Shown here: positions 53,716-63,600 of the stretch, one piece after another
How positions within the stretch are numbered: the stretch's first letter is position 1
Layout: the number at the start of each line of letters is the position of its first letter
Assembly (NCBI RefSeq): GCF_000282135.1
Contig: NZ_AKJW01000016.1
Span: forward strand, 1-64,000
Direction of reading: 5' to 3'
Source of the DNA: Herbaspirillum sp. CF444
Lineage (GTDB): Bacteria > Pseudomonadota > Gammaproteobacteria > Burkholderiales > Burkholderiaceae_D
Length of the DNA: 64,000 nucleotides
Notes under the pieces: generated by a model
What the model was told of the DNA's origin: nothing
Databases searched by the model: none
The model's input: the letters and a program-made list of their open reading frames with translations, nothing else
Made by a program: the position numbers and the translations under genes

Positions 53716-54345
53716 TTAAGGGTCCGCCCGAACCGCATCCGGCTCCAGCAAGATCGCGCGGCACATGGTCTGCGCGCCATCCACCACCACGCTCAGCCGG
53801 CCCCAGGGCTGGCGGAACGAGAGCTGCACGTCGCCGCCGTCGCCGTCCCGGTAAGCCGGGCTGGCTTGCGCCTGCCCATACTTCTTTTGCAGCAGCGCCA
53901 GGTCCAGCGACAGGCCTTCACAAGACAAATGCAGCTGCTGCAGACTGCCATCGCCGGCATCGCAATCCATGCGGGCTTGCGTGATGTTGCACTCCCCGAC
54001 CGTGAAAGGCCAGGTCTGGCGTACCACCACTTGCCCGCCGGGGAGAATGGGGGGTGGCTGGTACCAGGCGGCCGGCAGCAAGCGCTTCAGTTCGGCCAAG
54101 ACGTCGGTCGCGCTCATTGCGGCGCATAAGCCATCGGTCAGGCCGGTCAATGGCGTGGCTTGGGCGGCATCCGCGTTGCCTGTATGAAGGCGCAGGAATG
54201 CCATGCTGTTGGAATGGTGACGCCGGCCGCTGGCCGCCTGGGTGTCGGCGCCCGATGGCGATGCCAAGGCAGGTAACTGCTGCTGCGGTGCTTGCGTGTT
54301 ATCGGCGCCCGCAGACGCCGGATTGGGAAGAAGAGAAATTCTCAT
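53716..54345 (-). CDS. Hypothetical protein, partner of the putative effector
   Basis: A 209-residue protein starting five bases after the stop of the large effector gene, hence in the same operon. The first ~50 residues are rich in Ser, Ala, Pro, Gln and Asn and lack hydrophobic segments, which is compatible with a type III secretion signal. The rest, from about residue 77 (SATDVLAELKRLLPAAW), looks like a small mixed domain with a WPFTVGECNITQARMDC segment. No family is recognised. It is longer than usual type III chaperones and not clearly acidic, so a second effector or an accessory protein are both possible. Confidence 0.7.
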   Translation of the reverse strand: MRISLLPNPASAGADNTQAPQQQLPALASPSGADTQAASGRRHHSNSMAFLRLHTGNADAAQATPLTGLTDGLCAAMSATDVLAELKRLLPAAWYQPPPILPGGQVVVRQTWPFTVGECNITQARMDCDAGDGSLQQLHLSCEGLSLDLALLQKKYGQAQASPAYRDGDGGDVQLSFRQPWGRLSVVVDGAQTMCRAILLEPDAVRADP

Positions 54346-54350
54346 GTCTT

Positions 54351-57170
54351 TTACTCGGTTTGCGGCGCGGTCGGGAGGGGATTCGAAGATACTTGCCCGA
54401 CCGGGCCGGTAATGTGTTTGATGTCGAACACCCGGCCGGCATTGTCCAGGTGCATGGTGATTTCATGGCCGCTGCCTTGCAGGTCGAAACGAAAGGTGGC
54501 CTTCTCGGCGACGCTGCCGACCGCAGTGATCTCCGGTTCGCAATGAGTGACGGCAGACTGCACCACGTTCTCGAACACGCGCAAGTCGCCGCCGGTGCTT
54601 TGATCCAGCAAGGTTGACGGCGTGATGAACAACTGGCCGGGGCGTTTTCCCAATGTGCCGTCGGGTCGCGCCGGCAACGCCTTGATGAATGCGATATTGG
54701 CCGTGCTGGGCGCTTCGAAGCCGCCCGCCGCGGCCGGTACGGTCAAATCGGGCTGCTCCTGGCGCAGCGTGTCGATGCGGCTGGCCTTGCCTTGGCTGCC
54801 GTGATGCTCTTGGTGAAATGCCCGCCAGTTCATCTCGTAAGTAACGTGGTGTGGCACACCGGACGGGTTTAGACGAGCGATAATCTGGCCCATCTCGGTT
54901 TGCGCGGTAGCGCGGACACTGGCCTGCTCTTGCGGGCTATTGGTCAGCGCCATCTTCTGTTGCATGGTTTCGTATACCGGCATGGCCTGGGCATACCACG
55001 TGGAACGCGACAAATACTCGAGATACTGGTCGTGCGAAGGGCCGGGAACGAACTGTTTCAGGGCCTCGTATTCGGTCAGCAGCGAATTCCCCTCATTGCC
55101 AGCCTCGTACGCGGCGTAGCTGTCCTCCGACCGCATGTCGGGGTTGTTGCCGTAACGTGCATGCGCCATTTCATGCACCAGAGAATTGAACAAGGATGCC
55201 CCGTGACTGTACGCGGGATTGCCCAGCGAAATGCGCTTAAGTCCAGAATTGCAATACACGCCTTCGCCCTCCTTGCCCATGCCGATCTGCCACCCCTGAC
55301 GCTGTAGCTCGCGCAGATTCTCTTCTTGCGTGGGAGAGGCTTGCAGCATGCGGTCGAATTCCGACGGCGAGCGGACATCCACCACCATGCCGTTCTCCAT
55401 GCGTGCCAGCAAAGAAACCTCCTGGCCGCCCAATTGCGTGCGGTATTGAAAGAAACCCGGATGTTCCACGCTGGCCATGTGCAGGTTTTCCGACTTGGCG
55501 ACCGTAGTCAAGAAAGTGCTGGGCGGCAGCATGAAGCCAGCGGCGTGGGCCGCCAAGGCTTGCCACCCCTGTTGGCCCATGCGCGAGGCCAGGTCGGGCG
55601 CCACCTCCACTTCCGACGCCTGGGCCTGAACCTGGACGCGCGGCTTGAGTTCGAAACCGGTCAGGTAATCGCTGCCGTCACGGGTATGCAGCACCGCCGT
55701 CATCGGCTGGTGGCGATAGGTAAAACTATATTCGGTGCGCGTTACGGTCGGGTCGGCAGGATCCGACGGCAACGTGTTCTGCTTACCGCTCAGCATGGCG
55801 GTGTGGATGACTTCCGGCAGGAACTGCGGGTCGATGCCGTGACTGGCGCAGGCCTGGGCCGACTGCGAAGTCAGCGCGGGATCGCATTGGGCCATGCTGA
55901 ACCAACGCTCGCGCCCGTCCTCGCCACGCGCGAAATGCCCCCAATTCATCGCCCCGGCCGTAACCGCGCTAACTTCACCCGGCTTGTCGCCCAAGGTCAC
56001 GAAGAGTTGCACGGCCTGGCCGCGCTCCGGGTCGTGGCAAGTCACGGCAAAGCGCTTGGCGTCGCCCCACTGGCGATATTGACCGCTGGCCAGGGTGTGC
56101 TCCACCAGCCCGCCGATCTGGTGCTCGGTGATACCCAACCGTGTGAAGCTCGCACTGCTTTGCCGGATGCTGCCGGCCAGGCTCTTGCGGTCCAGCCAAT
56201 AACTTTCTCCAGCCTGATTGGTCGCGAACGCGGCCAGCTTGGACGGCGCGATCGCCACGCCGGTGCGGTTCAGGCATTGCGCGGCGCGCTCGATATCGGC
56301 GGCCGGCGTATTGCCGCGAATGCCGAAGGCCTCGTATTGCAGCTGCATTTCCTCGGCCAGAGGATCGCGACGCTGGCCGGACTGTCGCATACCCAACTGC
56401 CCTTGCGCCTGGAAATTCTGGTGCACGCGCTCAGCCATCTCCGCCGGAGAAGGCTTGGCGCCACCGTTCTCCGCGCGCAATTCGTCATACGCCTGGATCA
56501 TGGATGCTGCCACGTGCAATGAGGGGGGCTGTTTCGGGGAGGATAGCGCCAGGGATTCGCTCAACTCGAGCACATTGAGCGCGCCGGCCGCCTCGCGCGC
56601 GAGGAAACTGAGCTCGAACTGCTTGCGCGAGGCCAGCGACATGGGCTTGTCGTAAATGGCCGCGCCCGCATGGCGGGCCAGGATAGAAAGGAACATGGCC
56701 GGATCGCGCGCCGCCAGATTGGAATCGATGGCGATACGCCGGTGCCCGCTCAGGTCGGTGGCCGGTCTCAGTTTTTTCTCTTCGATAGTCCAGCCTCGCG
56801 CGACCATCGCGTCTAGCTGCCGGCGCAATTGCGCATGCGGCTCCAGCAACCGGCGCGCGCGTTCACCCAAGCCGGACAGGCCGGCGTCGGCCTCCAGCGA
56901 TTGGGACGGCACAGCTTGCATCGCGCGTTGCGTCCATTGCTTGCCGGTGGCGAGGATGTTGCGCCGTTGCTTGTCCAGCATGGCCTGCGGCGGAAGCTTG
57001 AACAACTTGGCACGACTGGACTGATCGCCAGCGCGCTGCATGGCCGCACGGGCTTGCGGCGCGATTGGCGCCAGGCCTTTCAAAGGCCTGGGTTGCGCGC
57101 GCGCCGCCGGTTGCTCCGGCTCGTTGCTGTGGAACCAAGCCTTGATGTTGCTAAACGAAATGCCGCCCAT
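54351..57170 (-). CDS. Putative type III secreted effector with HEMAH metallopeptidase motif
   Basis: A 939-residue soluble protein with no signal peptide or membrane helix. Residues 666-670 (HEMAH, coding bases 55161-55175) form a zinc-peptidase HExxH site within SLVHEMAHARYGNNPD. Downstream acidic residues in SEDSYAAYEAGNEGN and LLTEYEAL could give the third ligand. This resembles effector metallopeptidase domains (DUF6782/M91-like are the families to test). The first ~60 residues are rich in Ser, Gln, Pro and Ala, as in secreted effectors. A textbook HrpL promoter lies 58 bases upstream of the ATG. It is operonic with the 209-residue gene, and both lie in a segment bounded by duplicated decarboxylase sequence. 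No secretion apparatus genes are in the window. Confidence 0.82.
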   Translation of the reverse strand: MGGISFSNIKAWFHSNEPEQPAARAQPRPLKGLAPIAPQARAAMQRAGDQSSRAKLFKLPPQAMLDKQRRNILATGKQWTQRAMQAVPSQSLEADAGLSGLGERARRLLEPHAQLRRQLDAMVARGWTIEEKKLRPATDLSGHRRIAIDSNLAARDPAMFLSILARHAGAAIYDKPMSLASRKQFELSFLAREAAGALNVLELSESLALSSPKQPPSLHVAASMIQAYDELRAENGGAKPSPAEMAERVHQNFQAQGQLGMRQSGQRRDPLAEEMQLQYEAFGIRGNTPAADIERAAQCLNRTGVAIAPSKLAAFATNQAGESYWLDRKSLAGSIRQSSASFTRLGITEHQIGGLVEHTLASGQYRQWGDAKRFAVTCHDPERGQAVQLFVTLGDKPGEVSAVTAGAMNWGHFARGEDGRERWFSMAQCDPALTSQSAQACASHGIDPQFLPEVIHTAMLSGKQNTLPSDPADPTVTRTEYSFTYRHQPMTAVLHTRDGSDYLTGFELKPRVQVQAQASEVEVAPDLASRMGQQGWQALAAHAAGFMLPPSTFLTTVAKSENLHMASVEHPGFFQYRTQLGGQEVSLLARMENGMVVDVRSPSEFDRMLQASPTQEENLRELQRQGWQIGMGKEGEGVYCNSGLKRISLGNPAYSHGASLFNSLVHEMAHARYGNNPDMRSEDSYAAYEAGNEGNSLLTEYEALKQFVPGPSHDQYLEYLSRSTWYAQAMPVYETMQQKMALTNSPQEQASVRATAQTEMGQIIARLNPSGVPHHVTYEMNWRAFHQEHHGSQGKASRIDTLRQEQPDLTVPAAAGGFEAPSTANIAFIKALPARPDGTLGKRPGQLFITPSTLLDQSTGGDLRVFENVVQSAVTHCEPEITAVGSVAEKATFRFDLQGSGHEITMHLDNAGRVFDIKHITGPVGQVSSNPLPTAPQTE

Positions 57171-57201
57171 GTTTTATCCGCCGACAAAAAATGCAAACGG
57201 A

Positions 57202-57218
57202 CCTTGGGAAACCCAAGG
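57202..57218. other. Hairpin in the effector leader
   Basis: CCTTGGG/CCCAAGG with a three-base loop, between the hrp box and the effector start codon. Confidence 0.45.
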
Positions 57219-57228
57219 CTGTGGGCAA

Positions 57229-57256
57229 TGAGTGGCAGCAGCGGCGGTTCGGTTCC
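57229..57256 (-). promoter_or_regulatory. hrp box (HrpL sigma-factor promoter)
   Basis: On the minus strand GGAACC (57256-57251), 15 bases, then CCACTCA (57235-57229) match the HrpL consensus GGAACC-N15/16-CCACNNA at every fixed position. It points at the effector gene 58 bases away. HrpL is the extracytoplasmic sigma factor that switches on type III secretion genes in Pseudomonas syringae-type systems. Confidence 0.85.
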
Positions 57257-57328
57257 AGCCGGCTGGCGTCAGAAGTTGCCGAAGCAGGAAAAGCCCGCCG
57301 CCGCGATCGCCGCCAGTACGGGGCACAT

Positions 57329-57497
57329 CGCTGCTGATCCCGGGCGAACGCGTCAACAAGACCATCGTCGACTACCTGTGAAATTCGCCCGTTATTTCAA
57401 CGAGAAATTCCCTGGCTTCGAAACCGACGTGCATGGTCTGGTCAAGCGTGAAGTGAACGGCCGCCGCGATTACTTTGTGGATTTCGTGCGTCAATAA
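57329..57497 (+). pseudogene. Decayed duplicate of the decarboxylase 3' end
   Basis: 169 bases match the last 167 bases of the decarboxylase gene (53456-53622), including the TAA stop. Differences are scattered: a GTC for TTC change after GGCGAACGC, a two-base insertion that makes a stop after GACTACCT, and several synonymous changes such as GAAGTGAACGGC for GAGGTCAATGGA. The final residues read VDFVRQ instead of VDCVKQ. It is followed by its own terminator, so it is probably the original gene end or an alternative allele left behind by insertion of the effector segment. Confidence 0.9.
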
Positions 57498-57517
57498 ACT
57501 GCCCTCACGGACAAACG

Positions 57518-57555
57518 AAAAAAGCCGATACCGTATTGCCGGTATCGGCTTTTTT
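57518..57555 (+). terminator. Terminator after the decarboxylase remnant
   Basis: Fifteen-base arms (57518-57532 and 57541-57555) around GCCGATACC, with A-run and T-run. It parallels, but differs in sequence from, the terminator after the intact gene. Confidence 0.88.
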
Positions 57556-57571
57556 CATTCAGACTTAGAAT

Positions 57572-57590
57572 CCGTTTCATAAAGAAACGG
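57572..57590 (-). terminator. Hairpin after the chromate transporter operon
   Basis: CCGTTTC/GAAACGG with a five-base loop in the gap downstream of the minus-strand chromate transporter genes; weak tail. Confidence 0.4.
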
Positions 57591-57644
57591 GGTCTTACTT
57601 TTTATCCCAGACACTGCACGGCCGGATGCGACAACGAGCGGTGT

Positions 57645-58169
57645 TCACTGCAGGAAGATCATCCCTGCCGCAGCACCGCCGAACAGCAGCCACAGCGGAT
57701 GAATTTTGGTCTTGAGGGAAATGGCCGCCGTCGCGGCCGTGATCACCGCAAGAATGCCGTTGCTGATCGAGGCATGCGCAATCAGCGCGGCGCTGGCGGC
57801 CACCAGACCGGCCGTCACCGGCATCAGGCCGGCCTGCACATGGCGACGCCATGGTTTGTCCTTGAAGCGCTCCCAGACGTGCAGCATCACGATGGTCACC
57901 AGCGAGGACGGGCCGAACTTGGCCAGCGTCGTCACCAGCATGCCGTAGAAGCCGGCCACGTGCCAGCCGACCAGCGTCACGATCATCAGATTGGGGCCGG
58001 GAGCAGCTTGCCCCAGGGCGAACAAGGCGCTGAAATCTTCCGCCGTCATCCAGTGGTGCACTTCCACCACCTGGCGCTGCATCTCCGGCAGGATGGTGTT
58101 GCCGCCGCCGAAGGCCAGCACCGACAGTTCGGAAAAAATCAGGGCAAGGGCGATCAGGGTCTCGCTCAT
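57645..58169 (-). CDS. Chromate transporter, short-chain CHR subunit
   Basis: A 174-residue membrane protein with one CHR domain. Motifs are ELSVLAFGGGNTILPEMQRQVV at the start and LGQAAPGPNLMIVTLVGW, the APGP(N)-type CHR signature. It pairs with the next-door 218-residue CHR protein; two half-size CHR proteins together act as one chromate/sulfate transporter. The start overlaps the stop of its partner by four bases (ATGA). Confidence 0.93.
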   Translation of the reverse strand: MSETLIALALIFSELSVLAFGGGNTILPEMQRQVVEVHHWMTAEDFSALFALGQAAPGPNLMIVTLVGWHVAGFYGMLVTTLAKFGPSSLVTIVMLHVWERFKDKPWRRHVQAGLMPVTAGLVAASAALIAHASISNGILAVITAATAAISLKTKIHPLWLLFGGAAAGMIFLQ

Positions 58170-58822
58170 TTTACAGTCCCCTTCTCTGCGAATTTAGCCG
58201 TGATCACCACGCTCACCGGCGTCATCACCAGCATGGTCCACAACAACGGGATACGCAGCCAGGCGATGGCGATGAAGCAGACCGTGGCCAATGCCGCCAG
58301 CACCAGGTTCTTGCGCAACGGCAGCGCGATCTTGACCGCCATCTGGATCAGCAAGCCGGCCGCGGCGGCAGCCAGCCCGGCGAACAGGTGTTTGATGTTG
58401 GGGTCGTGCTGATAGTGCTGGTAGAGGATGCCCAGCATGACCACCACCATGGACGGCACGGCGATCAGGCCGAAGATCGCCGACACCGCGCCCTTGACGC
58501 CGCGAAAACGCATGCCCAGCGCCACCGACAGGTTGATGATGTTGCCGCCCGGCAGAAACTGGCAAAGCCCCAGCAACTCGACGAATTCGGCTTCGGTGAG
58601 CCAGCGATGACGTTCCAGCACCATGCGATGCGCCAGCGGCAAGGCGCCGCCGAAGGCCGTCATGCCGAGGCCGAGAAAGCCGAGGAACAGTTCTTTCGAC
58701 GTCGGAATCACGCGACCGGAGGCGCGGTCGTCGTGGCCGTCCATGGCGCCGGTCAAGGGAGCGGCGCTTTTTCCGGGCGTTGTTGCTGCGTTGGATTCTG
58801 ATGGATTATTTTGATTGTGCAT
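58166..58822 (-). CDS. Chromate transporter, short-chain CHR subunit
   Basis: A 218-residue membrane protein with one CHR domain behind a hydrophilic ~45-residue tail. Motifs are LFLGFLGLGMTAFGGALPLAHRMV and LCQFLPGGNIINLSVALG, the PGG variant of the CHR signature. ATG 58822 is chosen; upstream in-frame codons enter the control region of the divergent LysR gene. First gene of the two-gene chr operon. Confidence 0.92.
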   Translation of the reverse strand: MHNQNNPSESNAATTPGKSAAPLTGAMDGHDDRASGRVIPTSKELFLGFLGLGMTAFGGALPLAHRMVLERHRWLTEAEFVELLGLCQFLPGGNIINLSVALGMRFRGVKGAVSAIFGLIAVPSMVVVMLGILYQHYQHDPNIKHLFAGLAAAAAGLLIQMAVKIALPLRKNLVLAALATVCFIAIAWLRIPLLWTMLVMTPVSVVITAKFAEKGTVK

Positions 58823-58930
58823 GATGATTCGCCTTCTGCGACAGGACTTGTGCCGCCACAAACGAAAGGCTACTCTTGCAGGGTTATTTTGTCTAATATA
58901 TGGCAAGCACATCATTCATATCTTAATCAT

Positions 58931-59854
58931 ATGTCATCCATCGATTTGCGCCTGCTGCGCTACTTCATCGCCGTCGCCGAAGAAGGCCATCTGACCAAGG
59001 CCGCGCAACGCATCGGCATCCAGCAGCCGCCGCTGAGCCAGCAGATACGGGCGCTGGAGAATGAACTGGGCGTGACCCTGTTCAACCGCCTGCCGCGCGG
59101 CATGGAGCTGACCGAAAGCGGCCATGCCCTGCTGACCGACGCGCGCACGATCCTGGCCCAGGTCGACTCCACCGTGGCCGGCGTGAGGCGCATCGCGCGC
59201 GGCGAACTGGGCCGCATCGCGGTGGGCTTCACCGAGTCGGCGTCGCTGCATCCGTTCGTGCCGACGGTGATCCGCGCCTTTCGCGACATCGCGCCCGACG
59301 TGACGCTGACCGTCGAAGAGAGCAACACCAACGATCTGGTCGAACTGATGAGCCAGAACCGCATCGACGTTGCCTTCATCCGTTCGCCGGTAGGCGATGT
59401 CAGCGACATCACGATTGAAACCATGATGATCGAGGAAATGATCGTCGCGCTGCCCTCGGGGCATCCGCTGGTGCGCAACAAGCGGCGCAAGAGCGTGCCG
59501 CTGGCAGCCCTGGCGGAAGAAATCTTCGTCCTCAACCGCCGCCCCAGCGGTCCGGGTTTGTACGACACCATCATCGCCGCCTGCCGCGCCGCCGGTTTCA
59601 GTCCACGCGTGGAACAGGAGGCGCGCAAGAATCTGTCGACGTTGAGTCTGGTTGCGGCGGGACTCGGCATCTCCATCATCCCGGCGTCGATGCGCCATGT
59701 AGAACTGGAATCCGTCGCCTACCTCAACATCGAAGATGCCCCCGACCTGAAAGCCCCGCTGCATCTGGCCTATCGCGACAGTGGCCAGTCGGGGGCGGTG
59801 AAGCGTTTTATCGGCGAAGCCAGGAAATGTGCGAAGGCTGGCAAGAAACACTGA
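58931..59854 (+). CDS. LysR-family transcriptional regulator
   Basis: A 307-residue LysR protein. The DNA-binding part reads LRLLRYFIAVAEEGHLTKAAQRIGIQQPPLSQQIRALENELGVTLFNR, close to the BenM/CatM-type group. The effector domain has GRIAVGFTESASLHPFVPTVI and AAGLGISIIPASM. It is divergent from the chromate transporter pair, with 108 AT-rich bases between them, so it probably controls that operon. A strong terminator follows. Confidence 0.93.
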   Translation: MSSIDLRLLRYFIAVAEEGHLTKAAQRIGIQQPPLSQQIRALENELGVTLFNRLPRGMELTESGHALLTDARTILAQVDSTVAGVRRIARGELGRIAVGFTESASLHPFVPTVIRAFRDIAPDVTLTVEESNTNDLVELMSQNRIDVAFIRSPVGDVSDITIETMMIEEMIVALPSGHPLVRNKRRKSVPLAALAEEIFVLNRRPSGPGLYDTIIAACRAAGFSPRVEQEARKNLSTLSLVAAGLGISIIPASMRHVELESVAYLNIEDAPDLKAPLHLAYRDSGQSGAVKRFIGEARKCAKAGKKH

Positions 59855-59878
59855 GCACGCACGGGGAACGCACCAACG

Positions 59879-59915
59879 AAAACAGCCGCATGTTCCGAGA
59901 ACATGCGGCTGTTTT
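59879..59915. terminator. Bidirectional terminator between the LysR gene and dcd
   Basis: Seventeen-base arms around CAGCCGCATGTTC with a three-base loop, AAAA before and TTTT after. It serves both convergent genes. Confidence 0.9.
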
Positions 59916-59943
59916 CATGACTGGCTTAGCTGTCTAAGTCGAA

Positions 59944-60510
59944 TCAGGTCTTCGGCAAAGTCACGCCATGCTGCCCCTGATACTTGCCGCCGCGATCCTT
60001 GTACGAAGTCTCGCAGATCTCGTCGCTTTCGAAGAACAGCACCTGCGCGCAGCCTTCGCCGGCGTAGATCTTGGCCGGCAGCGGCGTGGTGTTGGAAAAC
60101 TCCAGCGTGACGTAGCCTTCCCATTCCGGCTCGAAAGGCGTGACGTTGACGATGATGCCGCAACGCGCGTAGGTCGACTTGCCCAGGCAGATGGTCAGCA
60201 CGCTGCGCGGGATGCGGAAGTATTCGACCGTGCGCGCCAGCGCGAACGAGTTCGGCGGGATGATGCAGACGTCGCCATGGAAATCGACGAAAGATTTTTC
60301 ATCGAAGTTCTTGGGATCGACGATGGTCGAGTTGATGTTCGTGAAGATCTTGAATTCGTTGGCGCACCGGATATCGTAGCCGTACGACGAAGTGCCGTAG
60401 GAAACGATCTTCTGGCCGTTGGCCTCGCGGACCTGACCGGGCTCGAAGGGCTCGATCATGCCCTCGTTTTCCGCCATGCGGCGGATCCATTTGTCGGATT
60501 TGATTGCCAT
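59944..60510 (-). CDS. dcd: dCTP deaminase
   Basis: A 188-residue trimeric nucleotide enzyme converting dCTP to dUTP, feeding dTTP synthesis. Family features are [103 protein letters not shown] (with the catalytic Glu in TLEF) and GVTLPKT at the end. Length and sequence are typical. It follows hrpA-direction transcription on the same strand, 105 bases after the hrpA stop. Confidence 0.97.
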   Translation of the reverse strand: MAIKSDKWIRRMAENEGMIEPFEPGQVREANGQKIVSYGTSSYGYDIRCANEFKIFTNINSTIVDPKNFDEKSFVDFHGDVCIIPPNSFALARTVEYFRIPRSVLTICLGKSTYARCGIIVNVTPFEPEWEGYVTLEFSNTTPLPAKIYAGEGCAQVLFFESDEICETSYKDRGGKYQGQHGVTLPKT

Positions 60511-60615
60511 TGTCTTTTTGGAAATAGATTGCGATAAAAGTGCTGCAATTCTACGCTAAATGCAACATCGTTCCCTCAAATCTGCAGCCACAGGAAATTC
60601 GGCGGTTCAGCGGGT

Positions 60616-63600
60616 TCAACGCTGCATGGTCTCCCACACCTTCTGCAGGCGCTTGACCGATACCGGCATCGGCGTGCGCAACTCCTGCGCGTACAACGAC
60701 ACGCGCAATTCTTCCAGCAGCCAGCGGAATTCCTGCATCTTGGGATCGCCGGCGCCGCGGTCCTTTTGCGCGCGCTGCCACGGTGCGGCGACCTGCATCC
60801 ATTCGGACAGCAGGCGCGTGTCGCGGGTCGGATCGGCACGCAGCTTTTCCAGACGCACGTTGATCGCCTTGAGGTAGCGCGGGAAGTGCATCAGGTTGTC
60901 GTAGTCGTTGTCGGCGATGAAGCGCTTGCCGACCAGGTTCTGCAACTGCGACTGGATGTCGGCCGAAGCCTGCGCATGCGCCTTGATGGTCTGCAGCTTC
61001 TTCGGCAGCGTGTAGTACTCGATCAGCACCAGCCCGGCCAGCCGCGCGATTTCATTGACCAGCAGGCCGAAGCGCGCCTTGCCTTCTTCCTTGCGGCGAT
61101 TGAATTCGTCGGCGTTGCGCGGCAGCGGCTCTTGCATGAAGGCGCGTTCCAGGCCTGCGGACAGGATCTGGTCGCGCAGTTCTTCCTGCGAACCCAGCGC
61201 CATGAATTGCATGCCCATCTGCTGCAGGCCGGGGATGTTCTTTTCCTGATACTTGAGTTGCTCTTTCAGTTGCAGCGCGAACAGGCGGCGCAGGCCGGCG
61301 AAGTGCTGGCGCGCGGCGTCGGCGGGATCGTCGAAGACTTCGAGGTCGCAATGCGTCTTCTTGTCGACCAGCGCCGGGAAGCCGATCAGCGTTTGCGACT
61401 TGCCCGAGTTTTGCCCGACTGCGCCGCGCTGGATTTCCAGCAGTTCTGGCAGTTCGCCGAAGGTCCAGTTGGTGAGGTTGCCGTACTCGGAAACCGAAGT
61501 AGCGCTTGCCGCCGACGCTGCGGCTGGAGCAGCCGGCTTGCCGTTGGCGGGCGCCGCAGCAGCGACAGCCGCCGTCGGCGTGGCAATACCGGTAATCGCG
61601 GTCTGCTCGGCCAGCTTCTGAAACTGTTCACGCGCCTGGCCGCCGAATTCGGCTTGCAGGCTGCCGAGGTTACGGCCCATTTCCAGCTGGCGGCCGTGTT
61701 CGTCGACGATCTTGAAATTCATTGCGTGATGCGCGGGCAAGGTCTCTTGCTTGAAATCCGTGGTCTTGACCATGATCGTGATCTGCTCGCGGATGTCGGC
61801 GATCAGCGCATCGATCAGCTCACCCTTGCCGAACAGATGGCGCGCCTCCATGCGGTCGCAGAAACCGGCGGCGTAGTCCGGCAACGGCACGCAGTGACGG
61901 CGCAACTTTTGCGGCAAGGACTTGAGCAGCAGATGCACCTTTTCCTTGAGCATGCCCGGCACCAACCATTCGCAGCGTGCGGCGGAGACCTGGTTCAGCG
62001 CATACAACGGCACGGTGAGCGTGACGCCGTCGCGCGGCGTGCCGGGTTCGAAGTGGTAGGACAACGCCATCGACAAACCCGCCACCGTCATGGTCTTGGG
62101 GAACAGCTCGGTGGTCACGCCTGCCGCTTCGTGACGCATGAGGTCGTCGCGATTCAGGAACAGCAGCTTGGAATCGGCCGCAGTCGCATCCTTGTGCCAT
62201 TTCTCGAAACCAATGCCGTTGCAGATGTCCGCCGGAATCAGTTTGTCGTAGAAGGCGGCGATCAGTTCGTCGTCCACCAGCACGTCGAGGCGGCGCGATT
62301 TGTGTTCGAGGTTTTCGATCTCGCGCACCAGCTTCTGGTTGTGCGCGAAGAACGGCGCGCGCGTCTCGAAGTCGCCGCCGACCAGCGCGTCGCGGATGAA
62401 GATTTCGCGCGCTTCCTGCGGATTGATCAGGCCGAAGTTGATGCGGCGCTGGCTGTACACGACCAGACCGTACAAGGTCGCGCGCTCGGATGCGGTGACT
62501 TGGGCGCTGCGCTTTTCCCAGCGCGGTTCGCCCCAGGATTTCTTGAGCAAGTGACCGCCGATGCGCTCCAGCCATTCCGGCTGGATCTGCGCCACGCAAC
62601 GCGCATACAGGCGTGAGGTGTCGACCAGCTCGGCGGCAACGATCCACTTGCCTGCCTTTTTTTGCAAGCTGGAACCTGGCCAGATGTGAAATTTGATGCC
62701 ACGCGCCCCAAGGTAATGGGAATCCTCATCCGACTTGAAACCGACGTTGCCAAGCAGGCCGGTCAGCAAGGCCGTATGCAATTGTTCGTTGGTCGCCGGC
62801 GCTTCGTTCATGCGCCAGCCCTGCTCGCGCACGATGGTCAGCAGTTGCGAATGCACGTCGCGCCACTCGCGCAGACGCAGCTGCGACAGGAAGTTGGCGC
62901 GGCAATGGTCTTGCAACTGGCGGTTGGATTTCTTGTGCTCGATGGCTTCTTCGAACCATTTCCAGATCTTGAGGTAACTCTGGAATTCGGACTTCTCGTC
63001 GGCGAATTTCTTGTGCGCCTGGTCGGCGGCGGCCTGCGCTTCCATCGGGCGATCGCGCGGATCCTGCACCGACAGCGCCGAGGCGATGATCAGCAATTCC
63101 GACAAACAGGCGTTCTCGCGTCCGGCCAGGATCATGCGGCCCACGCGCGGATCGAGCGGCAGCTTGGCGAGCTGATTGCCGAGCGGCGTCAGTTGGTTGA
63201 ATTCGTCGACGGCGCCCAGCTCTTGCAGCAACTGGTAGCCGTCGGCAATCGCGCGGCCCAGCGGCGGCTCAATAAAGGGGAAAGTCTCGACGTCAGCAAG
63301 ATGCAGCGACTTCATGCGCAGGATGACCGACGCCAGCGACGAGCGCAGGATTTCCGGCTCGGTGAATTTGGGACGTTGCAGGTAATCCTGCTCGTCGTAC
63401 AGGCGGATGCACACGCCCGCGGCGACACGTCCGCAACGGCCGGCGCGCTGGTTGGCGGCCGATTGCGCGACCGCTTCGATCTGCAGCTGCTCGACCTTGT
63501 TGCGATAGCTGTAGCGCTTCACGCGCGCCAGACCGGCGTCGACCACGTAACGGATGCCGGGCACGGTCAACGAAGTTTCGGCGACGTTGGTCGCCAGCAC

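Noticed and set aside
57153-57170. N-terminal MGG of the effector as an N-myristoylation site
   Set aside because: The common consensus wants Ser or Thr at position 6; here position 6 is Phe, with Ser at 5 and 7. Not good enough to claim.
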